Assembly (NCBI RefSeq): GCF_040115645.1
Contig: NW_027096032.1
Span: 682,001-746,000, forward strand
Source of the DNA: Euwallacea fornicatus
Taxonomy: Eukaryota > Arthropoda > Insecta > Coleoptera > Curculionidae
Length of the DNA stretch: 64,000 bases
Direction: 5' to 3'
Notes under the pieces: model-generated
Told to the model about the DNA's origin: nothing
The model's input: only the letters and a program-made list of their open reading frames with translations
Databases searched by the model: none
Shown here: positions 13,043 through 27,609 of the stretch, one piece after another
How positions within the stretch are numbered: the stretch's first letter is position 1
How the letters are laid out: every line of letters begins with the position of its first letter
Program-made: the position numbers and the translations under genes

Positions 13043-15965
13043 CCGTAACTTCGGCAAATGAGCTTCAAATATCTTCAAAATTTGACAACAGAACCACCTC
13101 GTGAAGCTCTTCATCATGATTTCATAAGGCTTCATTCTGTCTTGGTGAGTTCTCTAGAAAAAGAGGAATTTATGTGCTCAAACACAAATCTTTCGCGACT
13201 TTTCAAGATTTGAATCTCAGGAACTTCGGCAAAGGAGCTCCAAATACCTTCAAAATTTGACAACAGAATAACCTCGTTGAGCACTTCATCATGACTCATA
13301 AGGCTTCATTCTGTCTTGGTGAGTTTTCTAGAAAACGAGTAATTTATGTCCTCAAACACACATCTTTCGTGACTTTTCAAGATTTGAACCTACGTAACTT
13401 CGGCAAATGAGCTTCAAATATCTTCAAAATTTGACAACAGAACCACCTCGTGAAGCTCTTCATCATGATTTCATAAGGCTTCATTCTGTCTTGGTGAGTT
13501 CTCTAGAAAAAGAGGAATTTATGTGCTCAAACACACATCTTTCGCGACTTTGCAAGATTTGAACCTCCGTAACTTCGACAAATGAGCTCCATATACCTAC
13601 AAAATTTGACCACAGAATCACCTCTTTGAGCACTTCATCATGACTCATAAGGCTTCATTCTGTCTTGGTGAGTTTTCTAGAAAACGAGTAATTTATGTGC
13701 TCAAACACACATCTTTCGTGACTTTTCCAGATTTGAACCTCCGTAACTTCGGCAAATGAGCTTCAAATATCTTCAAAATTTGACAACAGAACCACCTCGT
13801 GAAGCTCTTCATCATGATTTCATAAGGCTTCATTCTGTCTTGGTGAGTTCTCTAGAAAAAGAGGAATTTATGTGCTCAAACACACATCTTTCGTGACTTT
13901 TCAAGATTTGAACCTCCGTAACTTCGGCAAATGAGCTCCAAATACCTTCAATATTTATTAACAGAATAACCTCGTTGAGCACTTCATCATGACTCATAAG
14001 GCTTCATTCTGTCTTGGTGAGTTTTCTAGAAAACGAATAATTTATGTGCTCAAACACACATCTTTCGTGACTTTTCCAGATTTGAACCTCCGTAACTTCG
14101 GCAAATGAGCTTCAAATATCTTCAAAATTTGACAACAGAATCACCTCGTGGAGCTCTTCATCATGAATAATAAGGCTTCATTCTGTCTTGGTGAGTTTTC
14201 TAGAAAACGAGTAATTTATGTGCTCAAAGACACATCTTTCGTGACTTTTCAAGATTTGAACCTCCGTAACTTCGGCAAATGAGCTCCAAATACCTTCAAT
14301 ATTTATTAACAGAATAACCTCGTGGAGCTCGTCATCATGACTCATAAGGCTTCATTCTGTCTTGGTGAGTTTTCTAGAAAAAGAGGAATTTATGTGCTCA
14401 AACACACATCTTTCGCGACTTTTCAAGATTTGAACCTCCGTAACTTCGACAAATGAGCTCCAAATACCTTCAAAATTTGACAACAGAATAACCTCGTGGA
14501 GCTCGTCATCATGACTCATAAGGCTTCATTCTGTCTTGGTGAGTTTTCTAGAAAACGAGTAATTTATGTGCTGAAACACACATCTTTCGTGACTTTTCAA
14601 GATTTGAACCTCCGTAACTTCGGCAAATGAGCTACAAATACCTTCAAAATTTGACCACAGAATCACCTCTTTGATCTCTTCATCATGACTAATAAGGCTT
14701 CATTCTGTCTTGGTGAGTTTTCTAGAAAACGAGTAGTTTATGTGCTCAAACACACATCTTTCGTGACTTTTCAAGATTTGAACCTACGTAACTTCGGCAA
14801 ATGAGCTCCAAATACCTTCAAAATTTGACAACAGAATCACCTCGTGGAGCTCTTCATCATGACTAATAAGGCTTCATTCTGTCTTGGTGAGTTTTCTAGA
14901 AAACGAGTAATTTATGTGCTCAAAGACACATCTTTCGTGACTTTTCAAGATTTGAACCTCCGTAACTTCGGCAAATGAGCTCCAAATACCTTCAATATTT
15001 ATTAACAGAATAACCTCGTGGAGCTCGTCATCATGACTCATAAGGCTTCATTCTGTCTTGGTGAGTTTTCTAGAAAACGAGTAATTTATGTCCTCAAACA
15101 CACATCTTTCGCGACTTTTCAAGATTTGAACCTCCGTAACTTCGGCAAATGAGCTACAAATACCTTCAAAATTTGAACACAGAATCACCTCTTTGATCTC
15201 TTCATCATGACTCATAAGGCTTCATTCTGTCTTGGTGAGTTTTCTAGAAAACGAATAATTTATGTGCTCAAACACACATCTTTCGTGACTTTTCCAGATT
15301 TGAACCTCCGTAACTTCGGCAAATGAGCTTCAAATATCTTCAAAATTTGACAACAGAATCACCTCGTGGAGCTCTTCATCATGAATAATAAGGCTTCATT
15401 CTGTCTTGGTGAGTTTTCTAGAAAACGAGTAATTTATGTGCTCAAAGACACATCTTTCGTGACTTTTCAAGATTTGAACCTCCGTAACTTCGGCAAATGA
15501 GCTCCAAATACCTTCAATATTTATTAACAGAATAACCTCGTGGAGCTCGTCATCATGACTCATAAGGCTTCATTCTGTCTTGGTGAGTTTTCTAGAAAAA
15601 GAGGAATTTATGTGCTCAAACACACATCTTTCGCGACTTTTCAAGATTTGAACCTCCGTAACTTCGACAAATGAGCTCCAAATACCTTCAAAATTTGACA
15701 ACAGAATAACCTCGTGGAGCTCGTCATCATGACTCATAAGGCTTCATTCTGTCTTGGTGAGTTTTCTAGAAAACGAGTAATTTATGTGCTCAAACACACA
15801 TCATTCGTGACTTTTCCAGCTTTGAACCTCGTAACTTCGGCAAATGAGCTCCCAATGCCTTCAAAATTTGACAACAGAATTACCTTGTTGAGCTCGTCAT
15901 CATGACTCATAAGGCTTCATTCTGTCTTGGTGAGTTTTCTAGAAAACGAGTAATTTATGTGCTCA
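13043..15965. repeat. Third copy of the 9.2-12.1 kb block (offset 3,830 bp)
   Basis: GAATCTCAGG at 9,384 matches 13,214, CCATATACC near 9,761 matches 13,591, GTAGTTTA at 10,903 matches 14,733, and the GTGGAGCTC block at 11,884 matches 15,714. The offset stays at 3,830 bp, so there is no net length change over about 2.9 kb. The copies separate near 12,135/15,965. A private base change (TTTGAACAC) is at about 15,174. Confidence 0.78.
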
Positions 15966-16569
15966 AACACACATCATTCGTGACTTTTCCAGCTTTGAAC
16001 CTCCGTAACTTCGGCAAATGAGCTTCAAATATCTTCAAAATTTGACAACAGAACCACCTCGTGAAGCTCTTCATCATGATTTCATAAGGCTTCATTCTGT
16101 CTTGGTGAGTTTTCTAGAAAACGAGTAATTTATGTGCTCAAACACACATCTTTCCTGACTTTTCAAGATTTGAACCTCCGTAACTTCGACAAATGAGCTC
16201 CAAATACCTACAAAATTTGACCACAGAATCACCTCTTTGAGCACTTCATCATGACTCATAAGGCTTCATTCTGTCTTGGTGAGTTTTCTAGAAAACGAGT
16301 AATTTATGTGCTCAAACACACATCTTTCGCGACTTTTCAAGATTTGAACCTCCGTAACTTCGACAAATGAGCTCCAAATACCTACAAAATTTGACCACAG
16401 AATCACCTCTTTGAGCACTTCGTCATGACTCATAAGGCTTCATTCTGTCTTGGTGAGTTTTCTAGAAAACGAGTAATTTATGTGCTCAAACACACATCTT
16501 TCGTGACTTTTCCAGATTTGAACCTCCGTAACTTCGGCAAATGAGCTTCAAATATCTTCAATATTTATT
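13960..16569. repeat. 15-monomer tandem unit (2,610 bp), overlapping phase
   Basis: Positions from about 13,960 match those from about 16,570 at an offset of 2,610 bp (GTAGTTTA at 14,733 and 17,343). This equals 15 monomers with one long and one short variant cancelling out. The unit overlaps the 3,830-bp duplication, showing that successive exchanges cut the array at different phases. Confidence 0.7.
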
Positions 16570-19500
16570 AACAGAATAACCTCGTTGAGCACTTCATCAT
16601 GACTCATAAGGCTTCATTCTGTCTTGGTGAGTTTTCTAGAAAACGAATAATTTATGTGCTCAAACACACATCTTTCGTGACTTTTCCAGATTTGAACCTC
16701 CGTAACTTCGGCAAATGAGCTTCAAATATCTTCAAAATTTGACAACAGAATCACCTCGTGGAGCTCTTCATCATGAATAATAAGGCTTCATTCTGTCTTG
16801 GTGAGTTTTCTAGAAAACGAGTAATTTATGTGCTCAAAGACACATCTTTCGTGACTTTTCAAGATTTGAACCTCCGTAACTTCGGCAAATGAGCTCCAAA
16901 TACCTTCAATATTTATTAACAGAATAACCTCGTGGAGCTCGTCATCATGACTCATAAGGCTTCATTCTGTCTTGGTGAGTTTTCTAGAAAAAGAGGAATT
17001 TATGTGCTCAAACACACATCTTTCGCGACTTTTCAAGATTTGAACCTCCGTAACTTCGACAAATGAGCTCCAAATACCTTCAAAATTTGACAACAGAATA
17101 ACCTCGTGGAGCTCGTCATCATGACTCATAAGGCTTCATTCTGTCTTGGTGAGTTTTCTAGAAAACGAGTAATTTATGTGCTGAAACACACATCTTTCGT
17201 GACTTTTCAAGATTTGAACCTCCGTAACTTCGGCAAATGAGCTACAAATACCTTCAAAATTTGACCACAGAATCACCTCTTTGATCTCTTCATCATGACT
17301 AATAAGGCTTCATTCTGTCTTGGTGAGTTTTCTAGAAAACGAGTAGTTTATGTGCTCAAACACACATCTTTCGTGACTTTTCAAGATTTGAACCTACGTA
17401 ACTTCGGCAAATGAGCTCCAAATACCTTCAAAATTTGACAACAGAATCACCTCGTGGAGCTCTTCATCATGACTAATAAGGCTTCATTCTGTCTTGGTGA
17501 GTTTTCTAGAAAACGAGTAATTTATGTGCTCAAAGACACATCTTTCGTGACTTTTCAAGATTTGAACCTCCGTAACTTCGGCAAATGAGCTCCAAATACC
17601 TTCAATATTTATTAACAGAATAACCTCGTGGAGCTCGTCATCATGACTCATAAGGCTTCATTCTGTCTTGGTGAGTTTTCTAGAAAACGAGTAATTTATG
17701 TCCTCAAACACACATCTTTCGCGACTTTTCAAGATTTGAACCTCCGTAACTTCGGCAAATGAGCTACAAATACCTTCAAAATTTGACCACAGAATCACCT
17801 CTTTGATCTCTTCATCATGACTCATAAGGCTTCATTCTGTCTTGGTGAGTTTTCTAGAAAACGAATAATTTATGTGCTCAAACACACATCTTTCGTGACT
17901 TTTCCAGATTTGAACCTCCGTAACTTCGGCAAATGAGCTTCAAATATCTTCAAAATTTGACAACAGAATCACCTCGTGGAGCTCTTCATCATGAATAATA
18001 AGGCTTCATTCTGTCTTGGTGAGTTTTCTAGAAAACGAGTAATTTATGTGCTCAAAGACACATCTTTCGTGACTTTTCAAGATTTGAACCTCCGTAACTT
18101 CGGCAAATGAGCTCCAAATACCTTCAATATTTATTAACAGAATAACCTCGTGGAGCTCGTCATCATGACTCATAAGGCTTCATTCTGTCTTGGTGAGTTT
18201 TCTAGAAAACGAGTAATTTATGTCCTCAAACACACATCTTTCGCGACTTTTCAAGATTTGAACCTCCGTAACTTCGGCAAATGAGCTACAAATACCTTCA
18301 AAATTTGACCACAGAATCACCTCTTTGATCTCTTCATCATGACTCATAAGGCTTCATTCTGTCTTGGTGAGTTTTCTAGAAAACGAATAATTTATGTGCT
18401 CAAACACACATCTTTCGTGACTTTTCCAGATTTGAACCTCCGTAACTTCGGCAAATGAGCTTCAAATATCTTCAAAATTTGACAACAGAATCACCTCGTG
18501 GAGCTCTTCATCATGAATAATAAGGCTTCATTCTGTCTTGGTGAGTTTTCTAGAAAACGAGTAATTTATGTGCTCAAAGACACATCTTTCGTGACTTTTC
18601 AAGATTTGAACATCCGTAACTTCGGCAAATGAGCTCCAAATACCTTCAATATTTATTAACAGAATAACCTCGTGGAGCTCGTCATCATGACTCATAAGGC
18701 TTCATTCTGTCTTGGTGAGTTTTCTAGAAAAAGAGGAATTTATGTGCTCAAACACACATCTTTCGCGACTTTTCAAGATTTGAACCTCCGTAACTTCGAC
18801 AAATGAGCTCCAAATACCTTCAAAATTTGACAACAGAATAACCTCGTGGAGCTCGTCATCATGACTCATAAGGCTTCATTCTGTCTTGGTGAGTTTTCTA
18901 GAAAACGAGTAATTTATGTGCTCAAACACACATCATTCGTGACTTTTCCAGCTTTGAACCTCGTAACTTCGGCAAATGAGCTCCCAATGCCTTCAAAATT
19001 TGACAACAGAATTACCTTGTTGAGCTCGTCATCATGACTCATAAGGCTTCATTCTGTCTTTGTGAGTTTTCTAGAAAACGAGTAATTTATGTGCTCAAAC
19101 ACACATCATTCGTGACTTTTCCAGCTTTGAACCTCCGTAACTTCGGCAAATGAGCTTCAAATATCTTCAAAATTTGACAACAGAACCACCTCGTGAAGCT
19201 CTTCATCATGATTTCATAAGGCTTCATTCTGTCTTGGTGAGTTTTCTAGAAAACGAGTAATTTATGTGCTCAAACACACATCTTTCCTGACTTTTCAAGA
19301 TTTGAACCTCCGTAACTTCGACAAATGAGCTCCAAATACCTACAAAATTTGACCACAGAATCACCTCTTTGAGCACTTCATCATGACTCATAAGGCTTCA
19401 TTCTGTCTTGGTGAGTTTTCTAGAAAACGAGTAATTTATGTGCTCAAACACACATCTTTCGCGACTTTTCAAGATTTGAACCTCCGTAACTTCGACAAAT

Positions 19501-19701
19501 GAGCTCCAAATACCTACAAAATTTGACCACAGAATCACCTCTTTGAGCACTTCGTCATGACTCATAAGGCTTCATTCTGTCTTGGTGAGTTTTCTAGAAA
19601 ACGAGTAATTTATGTGCTCAAACACACATCTTTCGTGACTTTTCCAGATTTGAACCTCCGTAACTTCGGCAAATGAGCTTCAAATATCTTCAATATTTAT
19701 T
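16570..19701. repeat. 18-monomer tandem unit (3,132 bp), three monomers longer
   Basis: It begins as a copy of 13,960-16,569, but by the short-monomer landmark the offset has grown from 2,610 to 3,132 bp (15,714 matches 18,846). The extra 522 bp is exactly three monomers and is explained by the local duplication at about 17,690-18,733. The next repeat of the same phase starts near 19,702 and continues to about 20,028. Confidence 0.72.
17690..18733. repeat. Three-monomer tandem duplication (2 x 522 bp)
   Basis: The sequence TTTATGTCCTC followed by TTTCGCGAC and the GCTACAAATACC monomer recurs 522 bp later. It accounts for the length gain of the enclosing unit. One private difference is GAACATCC near 18,610 against GAACCTCC near 18,090. 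Edges are approximate. Confidence 0.7.
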
Positions 19702-20940
19702 AACAGAATAACCTCGTTGAGCACTTCATCATGACTCATAAGGCTTCATTCTGTCTTGGTGAGTTTTCTAGAAAACGAATAATTTATGTGCTCAAACACA
19801 CATCTTTCGTGACTTTTCCAGATTTGAACCTCCGTAACTTCGGCAAATGAGCTTCAAATATCTTCAAAATTTGACAACAGAATCACCTCGTGGAGCTCTT
19901 CATCATGAATAATAAGGCTTCATTCTGTCTTGGTGAGTTTTCTAGAAAACGAGTAATTTATGTGCTCAAAGACACATCTTTCGTGACTTTTCAAGATTTG
20001 AACCTCCGTAACTTCGGCAAATGAGCTACAAATACCTTCAAAATTTGACCACAGAATCACCTCTTTGATCTCTTCATCATGACTCATAAGGCTTCATTCT
20101 GTCTTTGTGAGTTTTCTAGAAAACGAGTAATTTATGTGCTCAAACACACATCATTCGTGACTTTTCCAGCTTTGAACCTCCGTAACTTCGGCAAATGAGC
20201 TTCAAATATCTTCAAAATTTGACAACAGAACCACCTCGTGAAACTCTTCATCATGATTTCATAAGGCTTCATTCTGTCTTGGTGAGTTTTCTAGAAAACG
20301 AGTAATTTATGTGCTCAAACACACATCTTTCCTGACTTTTCAAGATTTGAACCTCCGTAACTTCGACAAATGAGCTCCAAATACCTACAAAATTTGACCA
20401 CAGAATCACCTCTTTGAGCACTTCATCATGACTCATAAGGCTTCATTCTGTCTTGGTGAGTTTTCTAGAAAACGAGTAATTTATGTGCTCAAACACACAT
20501 CTTTCGCGACTTTTCAAGATTTGAACCTCCGTAACTTCGACAAATGAGCTCCAAATACCTACAAAATTTGACCACAGAATCACCTCTTTGAGCACTTCGT
20601 CATGACTCATAAGGCTTCATTCTGTCTTGGTGAGTTTTCTAGAAAACGAGTAATTTATGTGCTCAAACACACATCTTTCGTGACTTTTCCAGATTTGAAC
20701 CTCCGTAACTTCGGCAAATGAGCTTCAAATATCTTCAATATTTATTAACAGAATAACCTCGTTGAGCACTTCATCATGACTCATAAGGCTTCATTCTGTC
20801 TTGGTGAGTTTTCTAGAAAACGAATAATTTATGTGCTCAAACACACATCTTTCGTGACTTTTCCAGATTTGAACCTCCGTAACTTCGGCAAATGAGCTTC
20901 AAATATCTTCAAAATTTGACAACAGAATCACCTCGTGGAG
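19056..20940. repeat. Six-monomer tandem duplication (period 1,045 bp)
   Basis: The rare GTCTTTGTGAG variant is at 19,056 and again at 20,101. The 1,045-bp spacing equals six monomers, one of them the 175-bp type. Both copies contain TTTCCTGAC, two CTACAAAATTTGACC monomers and the unusual CACTTCGTCATGAC. The second copy differs at GTGAAACTC (near 20,240) and ends near 20,940. Confidence 0.78.
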
Positions 20941-21139
20941 CTCGTCATCATGACTCATAAGGCTTCATTCTGTCTTGGTGAGTTTTCTAGAAAACGAGTA
21001 ATTTATGTGCTGAAACACACATCTTTCGTGACTTTTCAAGATTTGAACCTCCGTAACTTCGGCAAATGAGCTACAAATACCTTCAAAATTTGACCACAGA
21101 ATCACCTCTTTGATCTCTTCATCATGACTAATAAGGCTT

Positions 21140-24100
21140 CATTCTGTCTTGGTGAGTTTTCTAGAAAACGAGTAATTTATGTGCTCAAAGACACATCTTT
21201 CGTGACTTTTCAAGATTTGAACCTCCGTAACTTCGGCAAATGAGCTCCAAATACCTTCAATATTTATTAACAGAATAACCTCGTGGAGCTCGTCATCATG
21301 ACTCATAAGGCTTCATTCTGTCTTGGTGAGTTTTCTAGAAAAAGAGGAATTTATGTGCTCAAACACACATCTTTCGCGACTTTTCAAGATTTGAACCTCC
21401 GTAACTTCGACAAATGAGCTCCAAATACCTTCAAAATTTGACAACAGAATAACCTCGTGGAGCTCGTCATCATGACTCATAAGGCTTCATTCTGTCTTGG
21501 TGAGTTTTCTAGAAAACGAGTAATTTATGTGCTGAAACACACATCTTTCGTGACTTTTCAAGGTTTGAACCTCCGTAACTTCGGCAAATGAGCTACAAAT
21601 ACCTTCAAAATTTGACCACAGAATCACCTCTTTGATCTCTTCATCATGACTAATAAGGCTTCATTCTGTCTTGGTGAGTTTTCTAGAAAACGAGTAGTTT
21701 ATGTGCTCAAACACACATCTTTCGTGACTTTTCAAGATTTGAACCTACGTAACTTCGGCAAATGAGCTCCAAATACCTTCAAAATTTGACAACAGAATCA
21801 CCTCGTGGAGCTCTTCATCATGACTAATAAGGCTTCATTCTGTCTTGGTGAGTTTTCTAGAAAACGAGTAATTTATGTGCTCAAAGACACATCTTTCGTG
21901 ACTTTTCAAGATTTGAACCTCCGTAACTTCGGCAAATGAGCTCCAAATACCTTCAATATTTATTAACAGAATAACCTCGTGGAGCTCGTCATCATGACTC
22001 ATAAGGCTTCATTCTGTCTTGGTGAGTTTTCTAGAAAACGAGTAATTTATGTCCTCAAACACACATCTTTCGCGACTTTTCAAGATTTGAACCTCCGTAA
22101 CTTCGGCAAATGAGCTACAAATACCTTCAAAATTTGACCACAGAATCACCTCTTTGATCTCTTCATCATGACTCATAAGGCTTCATTCTGTCTTGGTGAG
22201 TTTTCTAGAAAACGAATAATTTATGTGCTCAAACACACATCTTTCGTGACTTTTCCAGATTTGAACCTCCGTAACTTCGGCAAATGAGCTTCAAATATCT
22301 TCAAAATTTGACAACAGAATCACCTCGTGGAGCTCTTCATCATGAATAATAAGGCTTCATTCTGTCTTGGTGAGTTTTCTAGAAAACGAGTAATTTATGT
22401 GCTCAAAGACACATCTTTCGTGACTTTTCAAGATTTGAACCTCCGTAACTTCGGCAAATGAGCTCCAAATACCTTCAATATTTATTAACAGAATAACCTC
22501 GTGGAGCTCGTCATCATGACTCATAAGGCTTCATTCTGTCTTGGTGAGTTTTCTAGAAAAAGAGGAATTTATGTGCTCAAACACACATCTTTCGCGACTT
22601 TTCAAGATTTGAACCTCCGTAACTTCGACAAATGAGCTCCAAATACCTTCAAAATTTGACAACAGAATAACCTCGTGGAGCTCGTCATCATGACTCATAA
22701 GGCTTCATTCTGTCTTGGTGAGTTTTCTAGAAAACGAGTAATTTATGTGCTCAAACACACATCATTCGTGACTTTTCCAGCTTTGAACCTCGTAACTTCG
22801 GCAAATGAGCTCCCAATGCCTTCAAAATTTGACAACAGAAGTACCTTGTTGAGCTCGTCATCATGACTCATAAGGCTTCATTCTGTCTTGGTGAGTTTTC
22901 TAGAAAACGAGTAATTTATGTGCTCAAACACACATCTTTCGTGACTTTTCCAGACTTGAACCTCCGTAACTTCGGCAAATGAGCTTCAAATATCTTCAAA
23001 ATTTGACAACAGAATCACCTCGTGGAGCTCTTCATCATGAATAATAAGGCTTCATTCTGTCTTGGTGAGTTTTCTAGAAAACGAGTAATTTATGTGCTCA
23101 AAGACACATCTTTCGTGACTTTTCAAGATTTGAACCTCCGTAACTTCGGCAAATGAGCTCCAAATACCTTCAATATTTATTAACAGAATAACCTCGTGGA
23201 GCTCGTCATCATGACTCATAAGGCTTCATTCTGTCTTGGTGAGTTTTCTAGAAAAAGAGGAATTTATGTGCTCAAACACACATCTTTCGCGACTTTTCAA
23301 GATTTGAACCTCCGTAACTTCGACAAATGAGCTCCAAATACCTTCAAAATTTGACAACAGAATAACCTCGTGGAGCTCGTCATCATGACTCATAAGGCTT
23401 CATTCTGTCTTGGTGAGTTTTCTAGAAAACGAGTAATTTATGTGCTCAAACACACATCATTCGTGACTTTTCCAGCTTTGAACCTCGTAACTTCGGCAAA
23501 TGAGCTCCCAATGCCTTCAAAATTTGACAACAGAATTACCTTGTTGAGCTCGTCATCATGACTCATAAGGCTTCATTCTGTCTTGGTGAGTTTTCTAGAA
23601 AACGAGTAATTTATGTGCTCAAACACACATCATTCGTGACTTTTCCAGCTTTGAACCTCCGTAACTTCGGCAAATGAGCTTCAAATATCTTCAAAATTTG
23701 ACAACAGAACCACCTCGTGAAGCTCTTCATCATGATTTCATAAGGCTTCATTCTGTCTTGGTGAGTTTTCTAGAAAACGAGTAATTTATGTGCTCAAACA
23801 CACATCTTTCCTGACTTTTCAAGATTTGAACCTCCGTAACTTCGGCAAATGAGCTTCAAATATCTTCAAAATTTGACAACAGAACCACCTCGTGAAGCTC
23901 TTCATCATGATTTCATAAGGCTTCATTCTGTCTTGGTGAGTTCTCTAGAAAAAGAGGAATTTATGTGCTCAAACACAAATCTTTCGCGACTTTTCAAGAT
24001 TTGAATCTCAGGAACTTCGGCAAAGGAGCTCCAAATACCTTCAAAATTTGACAACAGAATAACCTCGTTGAGCACTTCATCATGACTCATAAGGCTTCAT

Positions 24101-27100
24101 TCTGTCTTGGTGAGTTTTCTAGAAAACGAGTAATTTATGTCCTCAAACACACATCTTTCGTGACTTTTCAAGATTTGAACCTACGTAACTTCGGCAAATG
24201 AGCTTCAAATATCTTCAAAATTTGACAACAGAACCACCTCGTGAAGCTCTTCATCATGATTTCATAAGGCTTCATTCTGTCTTGGTGAGTTCTCTAGAAA
24301 AAGAGGAATTTATGTGCTCAAACACACATCTTTCGCGACTTTGCAAGATTTGAACCTCCGTAACTTCGACAAATGAGCTCCATATACCTACAAAATTTGA
24401 CCACAGAATCACCTCTTTGAGCACTTCATCATGACTCATAAGGCTTCATTCTGTCTTGGTGAGTTTTCTAGAAAACGAGTAATTTATGTGCTCAAACACA
24501 CATCTTTCGTGACTTTTCCAGATTTGAACCTCCGTAACTTCGGCAAATGAGCTTCAAATATCTTCAAAATTTGACAACAGAACCACCTCGTGAAGCTCTT
24601 CATCATGATTTCATAAGGCTTCATTCTGTCTTGGTGAGTTCTCTAGAAAAAGAGGAATTTATGTGCTCAAACACACATCTTTCGTGACTTTTCAAGATTT
24701 GAACCTCCGTAACTTCGGCAAATGAGCTCCAAATACCTTCAATATTTATTAACAGAATAACCTCGTTGAGCACTTCATCATGACTCATAAGGCTTCATTC
24801 TGTCTTGGTGAGTTTTCTAGAAAACGAATAATTTATGTGCTCAAACACACATCTTTCGTGACTTTTCCAGATTTGAACCTCCGTAACTTCGGCAAATGAG
24901 CTTCAAATATCTTCAAAATTTGACAACAGAATCACCTCGTGGAGCTCTTCATCATGAATAATAAGGCTTCATTCTGTCTTGGTGAGTTTTCTAGAAAACG
25001 AGTAATTTATGTGCTCAAAGACACATCTTTCGTGACTTTTCAAGATTTGAACCTCCGTAACTTCGGCAAATGAGCTCCAAATACCTTCAATATTTATTAA
25101 CAGAATAACCTCGTGGAGCTCGTCATCATGACTCATAAGGCTTCATTCTGTCTTGGTGAGTTTTCTAGAAAAAGAGGAATTTATGTGCTCAAACACACAT
25201 CTTTCGCGACTTTTCAAGATTTGAACCTCCGTAACTTCGACAAATGAGCTCCAAATACCTTCAAAATTTGACAACAGAATAACCTCGTGGAGCTCGTCAT
25301 CATGACTCATAAGGCTTCATTCTGTCTTGGTGAGTTTTCTAGAAAACGAGTAATTTATGTGCTGAAACACACATCTTTCGTGACTTTTCAAGATTTGAAC
25401 CTCCGTAACTTCGGCAAATGAGCTACAAATACCTTCAAAATTTGACCACAGAATCACCTCTTTGATCTCTTCATCATGACTAATAAGGCTTCATTCTGTC
25501 TTGGTGAGTTTTCTAGAAAACGAGTAGTTTATGTGCTCAAACACACATCTTTCGTGACTTTTCAAGATTTGAACCTACGTAACTTCGGCAAATGAGCTCC
25601 AAATACCTTCAAAATTTGACAACAGAATCACCTCGTGGAGCTCTTCATCATGACTAATAAGGCTTCATTCTGTCTTGGTGAGTTTTCTAGAAAACGAGTA
25701 ATTTATGTGCTCAAAGACACATCTTTCGTGACTTTTCAAGATTTGAACCTCCGTAACTTCGGCAAATGAGCTCCAAATACCTTCAATATTTATTAACAGA
25801 ATAACCTCGTGGAGCTCGTCATCATGACTCATAAGGCTTCATTCTGTCTTGGTGAGTTTTCTAGAAAACGAGTAATTTATGTCCTCAAACACACATCTTT
25901 CGCGACTTTTCAAGATTTGAACCTCCGTAACTTCGGCAAATGAGCTACAAATACCTTCAAAATTTGACCACAGAATCACCTCTTTGATCTCTTCATCATG
26001 ACTCATAAGGCTTCATTCTGTCTTGGTGAGTTTTCTAGAAAACGAATAATTTATGTGCTCAAACACACATCTTTCGTGACTTTTCCAGATTTGAACCTCC
26101 GTAACTTCGGCAAATGAGCTTCAAATATCTTCAAAATTTGACAACAGAATCACCTCGTGGAGCTCTTCATCATGAATAATAAGGCTTCATTCTGTCTTGG
26201 TGAGTTTTCTAGAAAACGAGTAATTTATGTGCTCAAAGACACATCTTTCGTGACTTTTCAAGATTTGAACCTCCGTAACTTCGGCAAATGAGCTCCAAAT
26301 ACCTTCAATATTTATTAACAGAATAACCTCGTGGAGCTCGTCATCATGACTCATAAGGCTTCATTCTGTCTTGGTGAGTTTTCTAGAAAAAGAGGAATTT
26401 ATGTGCTCAAACACACATCTTTCGCGACTTTTCAAGATTTGAACCTCCGTAACTTCGACAAATGAGCTCCAAATACCTTCAAAATTTGACAACAGAATAA
26501 CCTCGTGGAGCTCGTCATCATGACTCATAAGGCTTCATTCTGTCTTGGTGAGTTTTCTAGAAAACGAGTAATTTATGTGCTCAAACACACATCATTCGTG
26601 ACTTTTTCAGCTTTGAACCTCGTAACTTCGGCAAATGAGCTCCCAATGCCTTCAAAATTTGACAACAGAATTACCTTGTTGAGCTCGTCATCATGACTCA
26701 TAAGGCTTCATTCTGTCTTGGTGAGTTTTCTAGAAAACGAGTAATTTATGTGCTCAAACACACATCATTCGTGACTTTTCCAGCTTTGAACCTCCGTAAC
26801 TTCGGCAAATGAGCTTCAAATATCTTCAAAATTTGACAACAGAACCACCTCGTGAAGCTCTTCATCATGATTTCATAAGGCTTCATTCTGTCTTGGTGAG
26901 TTTTCTAGAAAACGAGTAATTTATGTGCTCAAACACACATCTTTCCTGACTTTTCAAGATTTGAACCTCCGTAACTTCGACAAATGAGCTCCAAATACCT
27001 ACAAAATTTGACCACAGAATCACCTCTTTGAGCACTTCATCATGACTCATAAGGCTTCATTCTGTCTTGGTGAGTTTTCTAGAAAACGAGTAATTTATGT

Positions 27101-27101
27101 G
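21140..27101. repeat. About 6-kb segment, near-identical copy of 10,350-16,310
   Basis: Three equivalent landmarks keep one offset: 11,884/22,675, 12,579/23,370 and 15,714/26,505, all 10,791 bp apart. The rare variants at 13,214 and 13,591 match 24,005 and 24,382 at the same offset. So about 6 kb is copied without net length change. By eye I noticed only a handful of base differences, for example GTTTCCTAG near 11,933 against GTTTTCTAG, AATTACC near 12,048 against AAGTACC, TTTGAACAC near 15,174, and CTTTTTCAG near 26,605. The 10,791-bp period corresponds to 62 monomers. Similarity ends near 27,101. Confidence 0.82.
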
Positions 27102-27609
27102 CTGAAACACATATCTTTCGTGACTTTTCAAGATTTGAACCTCCGTAACTTCGGCAAATGAGCTCCAAATACCTTCAATATTTAATAACAGAATAACCTC
27201 GTTGAGCACTTCATCATGACTCATAAGGCTTCATTCTGTCTTGGTGAGTTTTCTAGAAAACGAGTAATTTATGTGCTCAAACACACATCTTTCCTGACTT
27301 TTCAAGATTTGAACCTCCGTAACTTCGACAAATGAGCTCCAAATACCTACAAAATTTGACCACAGAATCACCTCTTTGAGCACTTCATCATGACTCATAA
27401 GGCTTCATTCTGTCTTGGTGAGTTTTCTAGAAAACGAGTAATTTATGTCCTCAAACACATATCTTTCGTGACTTTTCAAGATTTGAACATCCGTAACTTC
27501 GGCAAATGAGCTCCAAATACCTTCAATATTTAATAACAGAATAACCTCGTTGAGCACTTCATCATGACTCATAAGGCTTCATTCTGTCTTGGTGAGTTTT
27601 CTAGAAAAC

